The position numbers and the translations under genes are program-made. 64,000 nucleotides of DNA, from assembly GCA_033439265.1 (NCBI GenBank), contig JAVTVX010000015.1:24047947-24111946 (forward strand), written 5' to 3'. Under the pieces are notes generated by a model. That model ran no database searches. It was not told the DNA's origin and worked only from the letters and a program-made list of their open reading frames with translations. Every line of letters begins with the position of its first letter. Within the stretch, counting starts at the first letter, position 1. Origin of the DNA: Dillenia suffruticosa. Taxonomy: Eukaryota > Streptophyta > Magnoliopsida > Dilleniales > Dilleniaceae. Shown piece after piece: positions 23,998-36,519 of this stretch.

Positions 23998-26900
23998 ATT
24001 TTCAATTGACTGCACAACCGCCAATGCAAAATATATAACCTAAAGGTGATCTTTTATCAAGATCTTTGTCTCAATCAGAATCTACAAAAGTAACCAAAGT
24101 GTTACTGTTATTTCCAAACTTCACACAAATATTTGAAATATCTCATAAAGATCTAAGAATCCATTTCATAATCTGCCAATATGTCTTTCTCGGATTAGAC
24201 ATATATTTGCTAACAACACTGACTGCTTGTAAAATGTACAGACGTATATAAACCACTGCATACATAATGCTGCCAACTGCATTAAAATATAGAATTTGTC
24301 ATATGATTTTTCTATTCAATCGACTGTGGTGTCTAAGCAGCAGATAAGCTAAAATGGCTAGCAAAAGGAGTACTCACAAATTTTGCATCTTTCTTGCAAA
24401 ACCTTTCCAAGACTTTCTCAAGATAATTATTCTGGGTCGGGAATAATTTTTCAACTCCTTGGTCTCTCATAATCTCCATGCCAAGAATCTTCTTAACAAC
24501 TTCCAAAATTTTCATATCAAATTTGCTACATAACTACAACTTCATGGTGAATATTTTTGACAAATTTTTTTGTAGCAATAAGCATGTCATCAACATAAAA
24601 CAATAAATAAATGAAAGAGTCATTATTTAACTTTTGAAAATAAATACAATTACCATAAATAATCTTGGAATAACGATGACCTATCATAAATGAATCAAAC
24701 CACTTATACCACTGTCTTGGAGTATACTGGAATACTTATAAAAGATTTATTCAACAAACAAACATGGTCTTTCTTCTCTTCAATTTCTAATCTTTGAGAT
24801 TGTTTCATATAAATTTTCTCTTCAAGTTTATCAAGTAAGAAAGCTGTTTTAACATCGAATTGTTCTAACTCCAATTCATTCATGGCAATTAAAGCATAGA
24901 AAACACGAATAGACCTATACTTAACAACTAAAAATATGTCATTAAAATTAACACATTGTATCTGATTATAGTCTTTTGCAACCAAATATGTTTTGTATTT
25001 TGCATTTTCAACCCCTGGAATGTCTTCTTTCCTTTTGAAGACCCATTTATAATCCACAATTTTCTTATTCAAAAGTGGTTTCACAAGAATCCAAGTTTCA
25101 TTTTGATGAAGAGACTCAATTTTTTCATTCATCACAATTAACCACTTAACAGAATCATCACAAGAAATAGTTTATAAATAAGTTGAAAACTCACATACTA
25201 CATCAATTTCTTATATAACTGTTAAAACATATGCAACTAAATTTTCATATCTTTATGGTGGTCGAATATCCCGTCTGGGTCTATCTCTGGCAATTGAATA
25301 TTGTTCCTCCTCTAGATTACCTTCACCAGTGGATTCAGATGCATCTATTGATAGTAGCTGAATTAAAGAGTCCAATTGAAAAGGACCAGAACTGCTAACG
25401 TCAAACTCCACCTACTTTTGCATACTATCATCTATACCACAAGAACTAGACCATTCTTTCTTGAAAGATAACATAGATAATTTATCAAAAATAATATCTC
25501 ACTAATTACAAATTTTGGGGATTGGGATTAGAACACCATAATGTGTACCCTTTTACCACTTGAAGTATCCTTTCTTGGAAGCTAACATAAATAATTCATC
25601 AAAAGTAACATCTTACTAATTAAAAATTTTTGGAAATTGGGATTAGAACACCACAGTCTGTATCCTTTTACCCCTGAAATATACCCAAGAAAAATGTAAT
25701 TCTTAATGTGAGACTCACCATCATTCACATGTATATATACTGGACATAAAAAAATTCTTAAATCAGAATAATCAGTAGGAGATCATACACCTTGCTCTCT
25801 CCAAAAGTATTTTGTTTATTTGTTCTGTCACATATTTTGTTAAAGGGTCATTTTGATAATACAATGGCGAACAGTTCCTTCATTTTTTGTAAAATTTATC
25901 AAATTCATCTTCATAGAATTTTATGCCATTATTTGTTCTGAGACACTTGATCTATTTACCTGTATGCTTTTCAATGAAAACTTTCCATTGTTTGAAAGTT
26001 GGATAAATATCATTCTTATATTTAAGAAAATAAATCCAAACTTTTCTTGAATAATTATCAATGAAAGTTGACAAATATATATCACCATCCTTAGACTGAA
26101 CACAAGCCGGCCCTTACAAATCTAAATGAATGTAGTTAAGAGTACCATTTTTCTTATGAACTGCTAGTGATTTGAATCTCATCATTTTTTGCTTCCCAAA
26201 AGGATAATACGTACAAAATTCCAATGGCTCAGTACTTTGCCCACATAGAATACTCCTTTTAATTAATATACGTAAACCTTTCTTGCTTATGTACCTCTAG
26301 CGTATATGCCACAATTTGGTGATGTCAGAATCAAATATTGATAATAAGACTGCAACTGAACCAATAAAAGTACCGGTAAACACTTTGATAACTCAACATT
26401 CAGCTGTGTATTTGCATCCAAGAGTCTTTAGGGTGTCTACATAGATGAGATTTTTCTTAAAATCAGGAATCTGTTTAATATCAGTGAGTATCCTCACAAT
26501 ACTATTATACATTTTAATTCGGATTGTACCCTTACCAACAACATTACAAAAAGTATTATTGTTGATCAAAATAATTTCATTATTAACAGATTCATAAATA
26601 GAAAATAAATCTCTATTGGGACACATATGATAAGAACAAACTGAATCTAAAAGCTATCAATTTTAGATCTTATCCTGTTATCAGTTATAAAGAAAATATT
26701 TCCATTATTCATATTTACTACAATACTAAGCTTGGCGGTCTTACTATTTTCCTTATCTGATTTTTTCTTTTGTTTTGACTTATTTTTCGACTTAAAACAA
26801 TTGGCCTTAATGTGTCTCAATTTATGACAATAATTACATTCTAAATTTTTATGTTTGGATTTAGATCTGAACTTAAATCTACTAATATCAAATTCACTCT

Positions 26901-27572
26901 TATCAGTTCTGCCCTTAACAACCAAGCCTTTACCTTGACCACTATTAATTTCCTTAGTAATATCTCTACCTATCTATTCCTTAAATTTTAAAGTAAATTT
27001 TATTTGCTGATACGAAATAATTTTTTTACCATAAATCATAGTATCATGAAAATATTTAAATGATTGGGTAAGAAATACAATAATAACAAGGTCCGATCCT
27101 CATCATTAACTTTTGAATCTATATTCTCCAAATCTATAATAATATAATCAAATTTATCAAAATGAGGGAGTTAAATGTACCTTCCGTGATACGAAACATA
27201 TACAGATTTTGTTTCATTTAAAGACTATTATCAGCCAACTTCTTTATATACAAATCTTTAAACTTATCCTATATGTCCTTGGCTATGATTTCTATAGCCA
27301 CCTCCGTTAAAACCTCATTTGAGAGGTACAAAATAATCACAAATCTTGCCTTTTTATCCATTGCAACAAAGTCTGCATCTGTCAAACTAGCTAGTTTTTT
27401 ACTTTACCCCTGAAATGCTAAATCAACTTCGTTTTGAATTAACATAGCCTCCATTTTAAGTTGTCATATCCCGAGTTTGACATTTTTGTTGAATTTTTCA
27501 ATAATTATCTTTGTTATTGTCATGTTTAAAAAAAAATGCCTAAAAAATACCTAAAAAAACTCTAATACCAGT

Positions 27573-27750
27573 TTATTAGAATTGTGATGCATGAAGTTAA
27601 TCAAAAGGGTTCTTAACAACCCAATAGACAAATAATAAAATAAAATTAAATAAAGAGAGAGAAGCAAAAATAATAAAACAAAAGGACAATAGACAAAATT
27701 TACGTAGTTCGATCAGATAAAATTATGTCTATGGGCGAGGGAAGAGTGTA
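27573..27750 (-). repeat. Partial 5' LTR of the outer Copia element
   Basis: About 180 bp that match the start of the LTR at 11972 (shared TTAGAA, AAATTAAATAAAGAGAGAGA and CTATGGGCGAGG-type blocks). It lies next to the primer-binding site at 27560-27571 and meets the LanC-like pseudogene on its other side. Confidence 0.7.
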
Positions 27751-27777
27751 TGCATATTTATCATTTTTCAAAAATTA

Positions 27778-28110
27778 AGAAACTCTAAAGTTCATAAGTT
27801 GGAACTTGGAGTTTGTTGGCTCATTCATGTCTAGGAAAAGATAAGCCATACCTCCAATACCTTCAAAAATTGCACACGAATTGTCACCTCCATGCATCAA
27901 TCCCTGATGTATTAGTTTTTGACCCCTTTCAAGGAGAAACGAAGCAAAAGCTTTGACCTTGTATATGAACTCAATGTTGCTTGTGAGTTCATAGAGTGAG
28001 AGAAAAAAACACATGCCTTCCTACTAATTCCATGGCAAAGACCTACACGCTTCAGAAAGCCACGACTCCAAACTACTTTGGCTACATCTACGGTTGCTTC
28101 AGAAATTGTT
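27778..28110 (-). pseudogene. LanC-like protein (GCL/GCR2 family) pseudogene, C-terminal exon
   Basis: Remnant of a eukaryotic LanC-like protein, a cytosolic zinc protein of the lanthionine-synthetase C-like fold. Minus-strand reading gives EATVDVAKVVWSRGFLKRVG, then LCHGISRK, FFLSLYELTSNIEFIYKVKA, FASFLLERGQKLIHQGLMHG, and GDNSCAIFEGIGGMAYLFLD. The family's zinc-binding Cys-His (LCHG) and the HGGD motif are still present. The frame shifts within the join between the LCHGIS segment and the FFLSLY segment, and the last codons run out of the expected frame (a FPTYEL-type ending is visible in the alternative frame). Only the last exon is present; no upstream exons are seen. It is wedged between two Copia elements, so retroelement activity probably separated it from the rest. 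Family assignment is strong; it is non-functional. Confidence 0.8.
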
Positions 28111-28334
28111 TATCTTAAAAAATCTAATGAGTATGAAAAATGTGTTCTTATCCTAGATGACATAATTGCAAATAAAACTAGGAAAATGCATAAAGGAATG
28201 ACAATGTCCCTTTGTTTTGAACATGAGCAAATAGAAAAATCCATGAGCTACTAGTTAGCGTGTCATTTCTTTTCATATATTTTGTTGCATAACTAACTTT
28301 TTTTAGCCTTCCCCACTTGTCAATATGATTTCTA

Positions 28335-28646
28335 TGTTGGTGAATGAACTTAATAATCATATAAATAAAACAAAAATGTATTTAGTATAAAAATAGAAAT
28401 GGTCACTCAATTAAAAGTAATATATAAATATGTATAAATAGGATAATAAATGGGTAAACAAAGGGTCATTTCTGTTTTAAAACGTGACTATTGAGAAATG
28501 GAACAATAATTTCACATTTAGTAATGTAATATGTCTTTTAAACTCCTCCCTTGTAGTCTATATAAACCCATGTGATCATTTTGAAATAAAAGTACAAACA
28601 ATTTGAGTTTTCTTAGTCTCTCCAAACACCCAATATCCTCTTTGTC

Positions 28647-28677
<31 letters not shown>

Positions 28678-28695
28678 CTTTTTCATTATGTTGGC
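28335..28695 (+). repeat. 5' LTR of the third Copia element
   Basis: Matches 35566-35916 through most of its length, including CACTCAATTAAAAGTAAT and GAGTTTTCTTAGT. A (TA)n tract of about 24 bases (28649-28673) lies near its 3' end, where the partner has a shorter AT tract. Its last bases differ from the partner, so the right boundary is approximate. Confidence 0.75.
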
Positions 28696-31600
28696 ATGCC
28701 CCGACCTGCAGGTCGAGCACGCGAATAGACTGCCACGACTCCTTGAGGTATAGGTATGCTCTACTCGCACAGTAAGGTGACGCAAGGCTAATATTATACT
28801 AATATCATGACCCTACTCGTCATCTTAAGTCAAATCATATAGCGGAAGATTTGAAAAAAAAAATATTTTTTAGAAAATTATTTAAAACATTTGTCTCCAA
28901 TTTATATATAATATTTATATGCACAGTCCAATCGTAAATAAAGATAGGTATGAATACTTATCCAATAGCGTCTCTCAATAGAACTCGTTGAATAGTATCT
29001 CAATGCAAGTCAAGTGCAGTATAAGCTGAAAATTTTAAATATAATGGGGTGAGTATAATCCACATACTCAATAAGTGATGTGCAAACACTATATATAATG
29101 ACAATAAATGAATTTGTGAAAGTGATAAGTCAAACCATCGTTTTCAAATTTACATTCATTTGCAACATATCGTGTAATTCAAAATAATATACATGCTTAT
29201 CATAATAATATATCATATAGTGTCAATCGATAATAAAACGTATTCTACCCATAGTTTGGTCTAAGTATGGTAAAATCCACTAAAAGATCACCACGATATC
29301 ATAGGAATGAATACATATATTTTCTTTTAACCCACTTCCCTTGGTATTGACACGGTTCTCACGTGGTGCTCATCTATTGGATCCGTTGGTTAGAAACACG
29401 GGACTCAAACCCCCTGCTCCCGTGTTACCTCACCACGTCACCCCGTCGGGTAAACGCTCAATATCGCGGTAAGGAGTGCGCTGTAACCACTATACACCAT
29501 CCCATAATTATACACATGTGCCATATATTATCATTTATAAATCTTTACTTATAAAAGAAAAAAAAATGACACTATCAGTCATCATAATATCAGGATGTAA
29601 TTTTCATAGAATATTATCTCAAGATATGTTATAAATACTAAAGTATTTTTAAATCACATTTCAAAATTTATTTATAAAAGTCATGATCGAAACTGTTTTT
29701 TTTCATTTAAAGTCAGAAATAGTTTGTTTCACTCATATTGGCTGGGGAGGGTACGCCACTCCCCTTAACTGTCATCGTTTCTCGAACAAGTTACCCATCG
29801 TACGAAAAATAACCCTACGCCTAAATTAAACAATGTATATATTTATCAATTCAATTATTTCGATAATATCATATCGTCGCTCTACAAAATACATATGGAA
29901 ATGTTTTATTTAAGATAAAATCTCAAATTACATATTTAGAGAAAATTTATACAAAACTTACCACGTGTAAGTTTAGTAAAATCGTGATATCTTTTAAAAT
30001 TTTGATCGGATTCAAACGATTCAAAATTTTCTCTTAAAGTTAAAATATATATCTCCAATTTTTATATTCAGACAAATCTCAATTTTTTATCACATGAATT
30101 TAGAAAATTTTATAATTTTAGTATAAGTTCCTAAAATCAACTCTGCACATTTTTAGTAAAAACACCATAACTTTTAGCATACAACTCCGATTCAAGTGAT
30201 CTTTAACTCAAATTAAAAAAAACAGAGACCCTAAATTTTCATGTTTTAAGTTTCTCCAAATTCTATACAGAAAATATTTTAAAAATTGACATAAGATATT
30301 GGTCGTACATAGAGTATGAAATAGAGTAGGTGAAACATGTTGAACATTTTAAAAATCACTAAAAATCGATTTTTTCATAAAATGTTTCACATAATATACC
30401 ATGTTAAAATTTAGGAAGTTTAATTTACATAGAAACAAACGGTTTAGATTTTTGATTCCTACAGAATGAGATATCACCATAAGACTATACAAGATTCAAT
30501 CTACAAATCAATATCTAACATGTTAGTGCGGATACTAATGTAACTACTCATCATATAATCAAATTTTTGTACAAATTAAGACATGTTACCTCATTTGTAA
30601 GATCTTTTGCTAACAATATATATCAACACTCCTTTTTTTTTATATCACCTTAGCAAAAATCAAATCACTAATCAATATGAATTCCTATACAATACTTCTA
30701 TACTTCCAATTGAAATCTAAGAATTTTCAAAAATGTTCTTATCTTTTTGGATTCATGGTTGCACTTAAATTGGATATGGATTCTACATATTTCATCCAAG
30801 GGGGTTGAATGAAGAAAATGAGTCAAATTTTTGTTAAACAAGTTCTTTTATAAACTTAGCAAAACTTTCTTGACCATTGGATCAACACATACATTATCTC
30901 ATCCATCCAGTTTCCCTAACACTCAACCCATGCAATTGTTGATTCAAACAAACTCCATGCACTCCATTAGGAGTCTTGTTGACTGTCCATGCCAAGAGAA
31001 GAAGTGTCACAACTAACACAAACTATTCCAATCAGATTTCATGCATAAATTGTCATCCAATGAGCTTTCTTGAATGTGGAACAATCTTATGTGGATACTA
31101 CCAACCTTGCTGCCCTCTTGACCAATCATTTGGCTCCAATTGTCCATTTTTGAGTAGTTTACAATTTAGTCTCTTCATTTTCCTTAATTACATTTAGACC
31201 CCTAACTTTTAACAAATTTGTATTTTTGGTTCTTATGAAATTTTATTCGAAATTCTTTAAAAAAATGAAATTTTATTTAAATATTTTTATTTAACTGTGT
31301 AGCCATTTCCTTAACCATTTTTGACTTCTTTAAGCTTTATCGACTTTTGTCAAGAAAATTTTCGACTTACCGATAAAATTTTCGTTTTTAACGATTTTGA
31401 GGCGAAACTTTAAAATAAATAAATAAATAATTAAAATTATATTTTAGATATTTCAAAATGATGTTATAATATATATATATATTCATGAGAAGTGATACAT
31501 GACATACAATCACTGAAAATCGGTGTTATAAGAGCCATATCAATTGATAGTCTTTTACAACCCATTTTTCTCATCTTACCAAAACAAATTATGAAAATTG

Positions 31601-31740
31601 GAGTATACAAATGAAGACACTTTTTGGATGTTAAAATATTTGGGATATTGTTGAAGGTAGGTATGAAGAGTCCCAGGAAGGTGTAATTATCTCTGATCAA
31701 CAAAAAGAGGTTTTTTTTTTTTTTTTTAAAAGCCATAAGT
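28696..31740. other. Unassigned AT-rich insert inside the third Copia element
   Basis: About 3 kb that does not belong to the expected LTR-to-gag leader. It opens with GGCATGCCCCGACCTGCAGG (a palindromic patch) and CACGCGAATAGACTGCCACG, contains a nested hairpin at 29361-29438, and includes ATTACATTTAGACCCCTAAC at about 31180-31203, a phrase often seen in plant LTRs. It may be a Ty3-type LTR or non-autonomous element, but I see no second copy, clear termini, primer site or coding domain. A T-run at 31710-31725 lies near its right end. Confidence 0.3.
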
Positions 31741-34700
31741 AGGATACAAATGTTTTATTCTTCATTTATCAAGCCATTGATGAATCTTACTTTGACAAAG
31801 TTACAGTAGCAAACTCCTCTAAGTAAGCCTAGGATATAGTCTAAAATACTCATAAAGGAGTTGTAAACATGAAGGAAGTTCACCTTCAATCCTTTTGCAG
31901 AGAGTTTGAAGTTTTAGAAATGAAACAGTTTGAATGTGTTCCGGACTATATGACAAGATTTCTGACTATAATCAATCAACTAAGAAGAAATGGTTAGAAA
32001 ATTGATGACGCTAGAGTGGTAGAAAAAAATTTTACATTTTCTAGATGTCAAATTTGACTATATTGTAGTGGCTATTGAGAAATCAAAAGATTTGGAGACA
32101 ATGACAACTTATGAACTTATGGGCTCTTTACAAGCTTATGAACAAAGGTTCACAAGGAAAAATAAAGAATCCTTCGTACAAGCTCTTCAAGCCAAAGTTT
32201 TACTCAAAGAAGTAAAAGGAAATTCAAGTGATGATTGAGGACGAAGTCGAGCCTAATGCCATAGTGGAGGACAGGGCCGCAAATATGGTCATGGACAAGG
32301 AGATTCTTTTAAAGAGGAGGAAAGAAATCAAAGTTCAAAAGGACAAGGAGAATCATCAAAAAGCTAAATGTATGACAAATCAAAAATTTATGGGTATAAT
32401 TGTAAAAAAAAAAACTTAACAATTATTCCTTCGAATGTTGGTTTAGTGGTTCTAATCAAGTACAAAATAGAGTCAATTATGCAAAAATCCCAAAAAAAAG
32501 AGAGATTCAATTCTCTTGCTAGCATGTAAGGGAGACAATGATGGGAAGAAAAATCTTTGGTACTTGGAATTAGAGCAAGCAATCATTTATATAGCCACAA
32601 AGACATGTTCATGGAGGTAGATGAATCGATGAAAGAGAAAGTTGCATTTGATGACTCTAAATTATTTGTGAAGGGCAAATGTAATATTTTTATCCAATTA
32701 AAAGATCATAGCCAACAGTTTATTTCAACATGCAATATACTCTGGGTATGATAAGTAATATATTGAGTTTGGACCAACTTGTAGAGAAAGATTTTAATAT
32801 TCAAATGAAAGATATAAGTTTTTATTTAAGAGATGAGAATAGTGTCTTTCTTACCTATGTCAAAATGAGTAACAATAAGATATTTGCGTTGAATATCAAT
32901 CATGTTGATTCGAAATGTCAGAAGGTTTGTGTGGAAGATATTTCATGGTTATGGCACTTAGGGTTTGACACCTTCATTTTGGTAGTCTTAACCTAATTTC
33001 AAGAAAAAAGATGATGAAAGTTTTCTTTTACATCAATTGTCCTAACCAATTTTGTGAAAGATGTGTTCTTAGCAAACAATCAAGGTAGAGTTTTCCCAAA
33101 GAGGTAACATTTCATGAAAGCAAGCCACTTGATCTAGTCCAAACCTATATATACGGACCAATCTCATCAATATTTCTTATAGGTAATCGACATTTTCTAA
33201 TATTTATTTATAATTATAGTAGGAAATGTTGGGTGTATTTCCTAAAGGAGAAGTTTGAAACTTTTGACACTTTTAAAAAATTTAAGTCAATGGTAGAGAA
33301 TCAAAGTGGTTATCACATCAAGGAGTTTCGATCAGACCAAGGAGGCGAGTACACATTCAAAACTTTTGAAAATTATTGTGAACATGGCATCCGTTGTTTC
33401 TTGACAACTCCATACTCTCTATTGCAAAATGGCATGGCCGAAAGAAAGAACTGGATCACTCTTGACATGGTTCATATCATGATCAAAGGGAAGAATTTGC
33501 TTAAAGACTTTTGGATCGAAATTATGGATTATGCAGTGAATTTACTCAATAGATATCTAACAAAAAGATTGGAGAATATCACTCCACAACAAGCAAGGAA
33601 CGGAAGGAAGTCAAACGTTTCTTCTCTGAGAGTGTTTAGTTATCTTGCACTTGCACACATTCCGAACCAAAGAAAAATAAAACTAGATAACAAGAGTGGT
33701 AAATATATTTTCATTGGCTATGATACAAGGTCAAAATCGTACAAACTTTTTGACCCAAACATCAAAAGGATGCATGTAAGCCGAGATGTGAAATTCAATG
33801 AAGATGGGTCTTGAAATTAGCATGCAATAAAAGGAGTACAAATCCATAAAGAAGAAGAAAAAGAGTATAGAGGAGTGAACACTGAAGTTACCATACTACC
33901 ATCATTTCCATCATCATGATCACCAACAACATCAACATCGCTATCATCATCATGATCATCATCATCCTCTTCAACAATTAGCTTGATGCAAAAGACAATG
34001 AGTATACAAGAACTCTATAAGGTAACAATTGAAATTAACCTCATTTATCTTCTTACTAATCAATAATCAATTTCCTTGAACAAGCAAGAGAAGATCAAAG
34101 ATAGAGAGATACTATGGACGAGAAAATCAAGGCTATAGAAAAGAATGATATATGGAAACTTGTTGTACTTTTCAAAGGCCATACACCCATCGGAGTGAAA
34201 TAGGTTTTACAAATAAAGAAAATGCCTATGGTATGGTGGAGAAATATAAAACAAGATTGGTAGTAAATGGTCACAAGCAACAAGTTGGAATTGATTTGAT
34301 AAGATATTTTTTCGGTTACCCGCATTGAAACTATTAGATTATTTTTTTCTTTTGCATCACAATATCAATGGCATATCTATCAAATCCGCTTTTCGGAATA
34401 GCTTTCTTAAGGAAGAAATGCATGTGCAATAACCTATGGATTATGTGAAAAAGGAGATGAAAAAAAGTTTTAAGATTAAAGAAGCGCTTTATGGGTTGAA
34501 ACAAACTTCAAAAGTATGGAATAAATACATTAATACTTATTTCAAGGCTAATGATTTTGTACAATATCCTTATGAACATGCTTTATACATGAAAAAAGGA
34601 AAATGAAGATTTCTTGTTTGTTGCTTTGTATGTAGATGATCACATTTTCCTAGGTAGCAATCTTCACATGTTCATGGATTTCAAGTTAGCCATGACTCGG

Positions 34701-35565
34701 GTGTTCGAGATGACTGACATGGAGTTAATGAGCTACATCCTTGGTTTAGAAGTCAAGCAGTCAAAGGAAGGAATTTTTATGTAACAAAATATTTATGCAG
34801 CGGATGTTCTAAAAAAAATCAAGATAGATAATTGCAATCCAATAAGTATCCCCTTGAGTGTGGAGCAAAACTATCAGAGCATGATACAAGTAAAATTATG
34901 GATACTTCTCTCTACAAGAACTTAGTTGGAAGCTTAAGATATCTAGTATGCACAAGGCCAGACATCCTCTATGCAGTTGGGTTGATTATTCTGTTTATGG
35001 AAGAGTCCAAAACAACACATTGGAAGACGGCCAAAAGAATTTTGTATTAAATTCATGGTACTATGTCTCATGGGCTAATTTATTCTATTTCTATAAATTT
35101 TCAGTTTTGTGGTTTCTTAGATAGTGATTGGGAAAGAGATTTGGATGAAAGAAAAAGTACAATTGGATTCGACTCTCACTTGGTATTTAAAAAAGCAACA
35201 AAATATTACTTTTTTTACTTGTAAAGCTGAAAATGTTGTATCATCTTATGTATGTCATGTTATTTCACTAAGAAGTCTTCTTGAGGAGCTACATTTTCTA
35301 TAAATCAAAGTAACAAAAATTTGAGTTGATAGCAGATCAACAATTATGTTGGCCAAGAATCTAGTTAATCATGAAAAGAGTAAGTATTTTGACATCCAGT
35401 ATCACTTCATCCGGGAGCATGTGAAGAAGAAACATGTGAACCTACTCTATATCATGTCACAAGATCAAATTTCCGATATCTTTACCAAATTGCTTGAAGT
35501 CTCTTTTCACAAATTCAAAATGCTTATTGGAATTGTTAATGGAAGATAATTATGGTCGAAGAAAG

Positions 35566-35916
35566 TGTTGGTGAATAAACTTAATAATCACACAAATAAA
35601 AACAAAAATGTTTTTAGTGTAAAAACATGAATGATCACTCAATTAAAAGTAATGCATAAATATGAATATAAATAGGATATTAAAAGGGTAAACAAATGGT
35701 CATTTCGGTTTTAGAAGGTGATTATTTAGAAATGGCATAATAACTTCACATTTAATAATATAATATATCTTTTAGACTCCCTTGAGGTTTATATAAACTC
35801 ATGGGATCATTCTGAAATGAAAAGTTGAGAAATTTGAGTTTTCTTAGTTTTTCCAAACATCTAATATCCTTCTTGTTATATATATTTTTATCTTTTTTAT
35901 TCTATTGATACCAACA
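35566..35916 (+). repeat. 3' LTR of the third Copia element
   Basis: A 351-bp partner of 28335-28695; starts TGTTGGTGAATAAAC and ends GATACCAACA. The purine-rich GGTCGAAGAAAG just before it is a plausible polypurine tract. Confidence 0.8.
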
Positions 35917-36519
35917 AAGCTTTGGAGCATATGCGGCATATGGCCATGCAAAACAAAATTTGAGAGGGTACATGTTGAGATTAAACAAAAATTTTAGTAA
36001 AATGGTTTACTATTATTCACTGAAAATTGATTACTATGAATTTAATGTTTCAGGAGATAAAGTTCTTAAAGCAAGCCACTATTTCTAGATTTTAGATGAA
36101 TCATCAAGCTAGGGTTCTAATCCTAATCATGAGTATTTTGCTAAAATAAATGCAAAAAAAAAAAAAGGAAAAATGCTATTAAGATTGAAAAGGAAGTTAG
36201 GTTAAAGGAAGAAACTCATGATAAAGTTTAAGAAAATTGAAATGTATGTAAATGTAAAATTAAAATCATGATAGGTGTGGTAAATGATGCGAAGGATTTG
36301 TCCACCATGTAATTCTACTTTGAGCAATGGCCTATGTCTTTAGATTACTTTAAGTCATTATGTATGTCACATAATGACCTTCAAGATAACAACTGTGACT
36401 CTGCGAAAGGATGTAGTGTGCAGCTCTAAATTTATATATTTAAAAAATAATTGTACCTATATAAGGGTCTCTAAATTCATATGAAAATGACCCAAAGAAT
36501 ACAAATATTATCTTAACTA
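35917..36519. other. Spacer between the third and fourth Copia fossils
   Basis: AT-rich DNA without a gene, SINE or LTR that I can recognise. No copy of the fourth element's LTR (40451-40668) is seen here, so the right-hand element's 3' LTR is missing or outside recognition. Confidence 0.45.

Larger units (their letters stand above)
11972..27750 (-). mobile_element. Outer Ty1/Copia retrotransposon fossil, split by a nested Copia element
   Basis: Minus-strand Copia element, about 4.7 kb after removing the nested insertion at 12896-23997. The 3' LTR is 11972-12476 and starts TGTTAGAAC and ends GAGTCTCAACA on the plus strand; a shorter matching LTR portion lies at about 27573-27750. The primer-binding site, complementary to initiator tRNA-Met (TGGTATTAGAG on the minus strand), is at about 27560-27571. 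Parts in transcription order are gag with a CCHC knuckle (near 26647-26925), protease region (near 26393-26626), integrase (about 25500-26250), reverse transcriptase (about 24330-25135) and RNase H (about 12477-12890, beyond the nested element). The Tork-like placement is tentative. It is broken in many places and old, and older than the element inside it. Confidence 0.85.
28335..35916 (+). mobile_element. Third Ty1/Copia retrotransposon fossil, plus strand
   Basis: LTRs of about 355 bp at 28335-28695 and 35566-35916 start TGTTGGTGAAT; the 3' copy ends ATACCAACA. They differ at roughly one site in eight by eye. Plus-strand parts in order are gag (about 31850-32230, with MKEVHLQSFCREFEVLEMKQ), a knuckle and protease region (about 32230-32760), gag-pre-integrase and integrase (about 32880-33814, with EFRSDQGGEYTFKTFENYC), reverse transcriptase (about 34110-34830) and RNase H (about 34830-35550, with LVGSLRYLVCTRPDILYAVG). 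About 3 kb of unassigned sequence separates the 5' LTR from gag. No matching target duplication is visible at the ends. It is broken at several places. Confidence 0.85.

Noticed and set aside
28649-28673. (TA)n run as an insertion target or origin
   Set aside because: A simple AT tract inside an LTR; its partner LTR has a shorter AT tract at the same place, so it is ordinary slippage.
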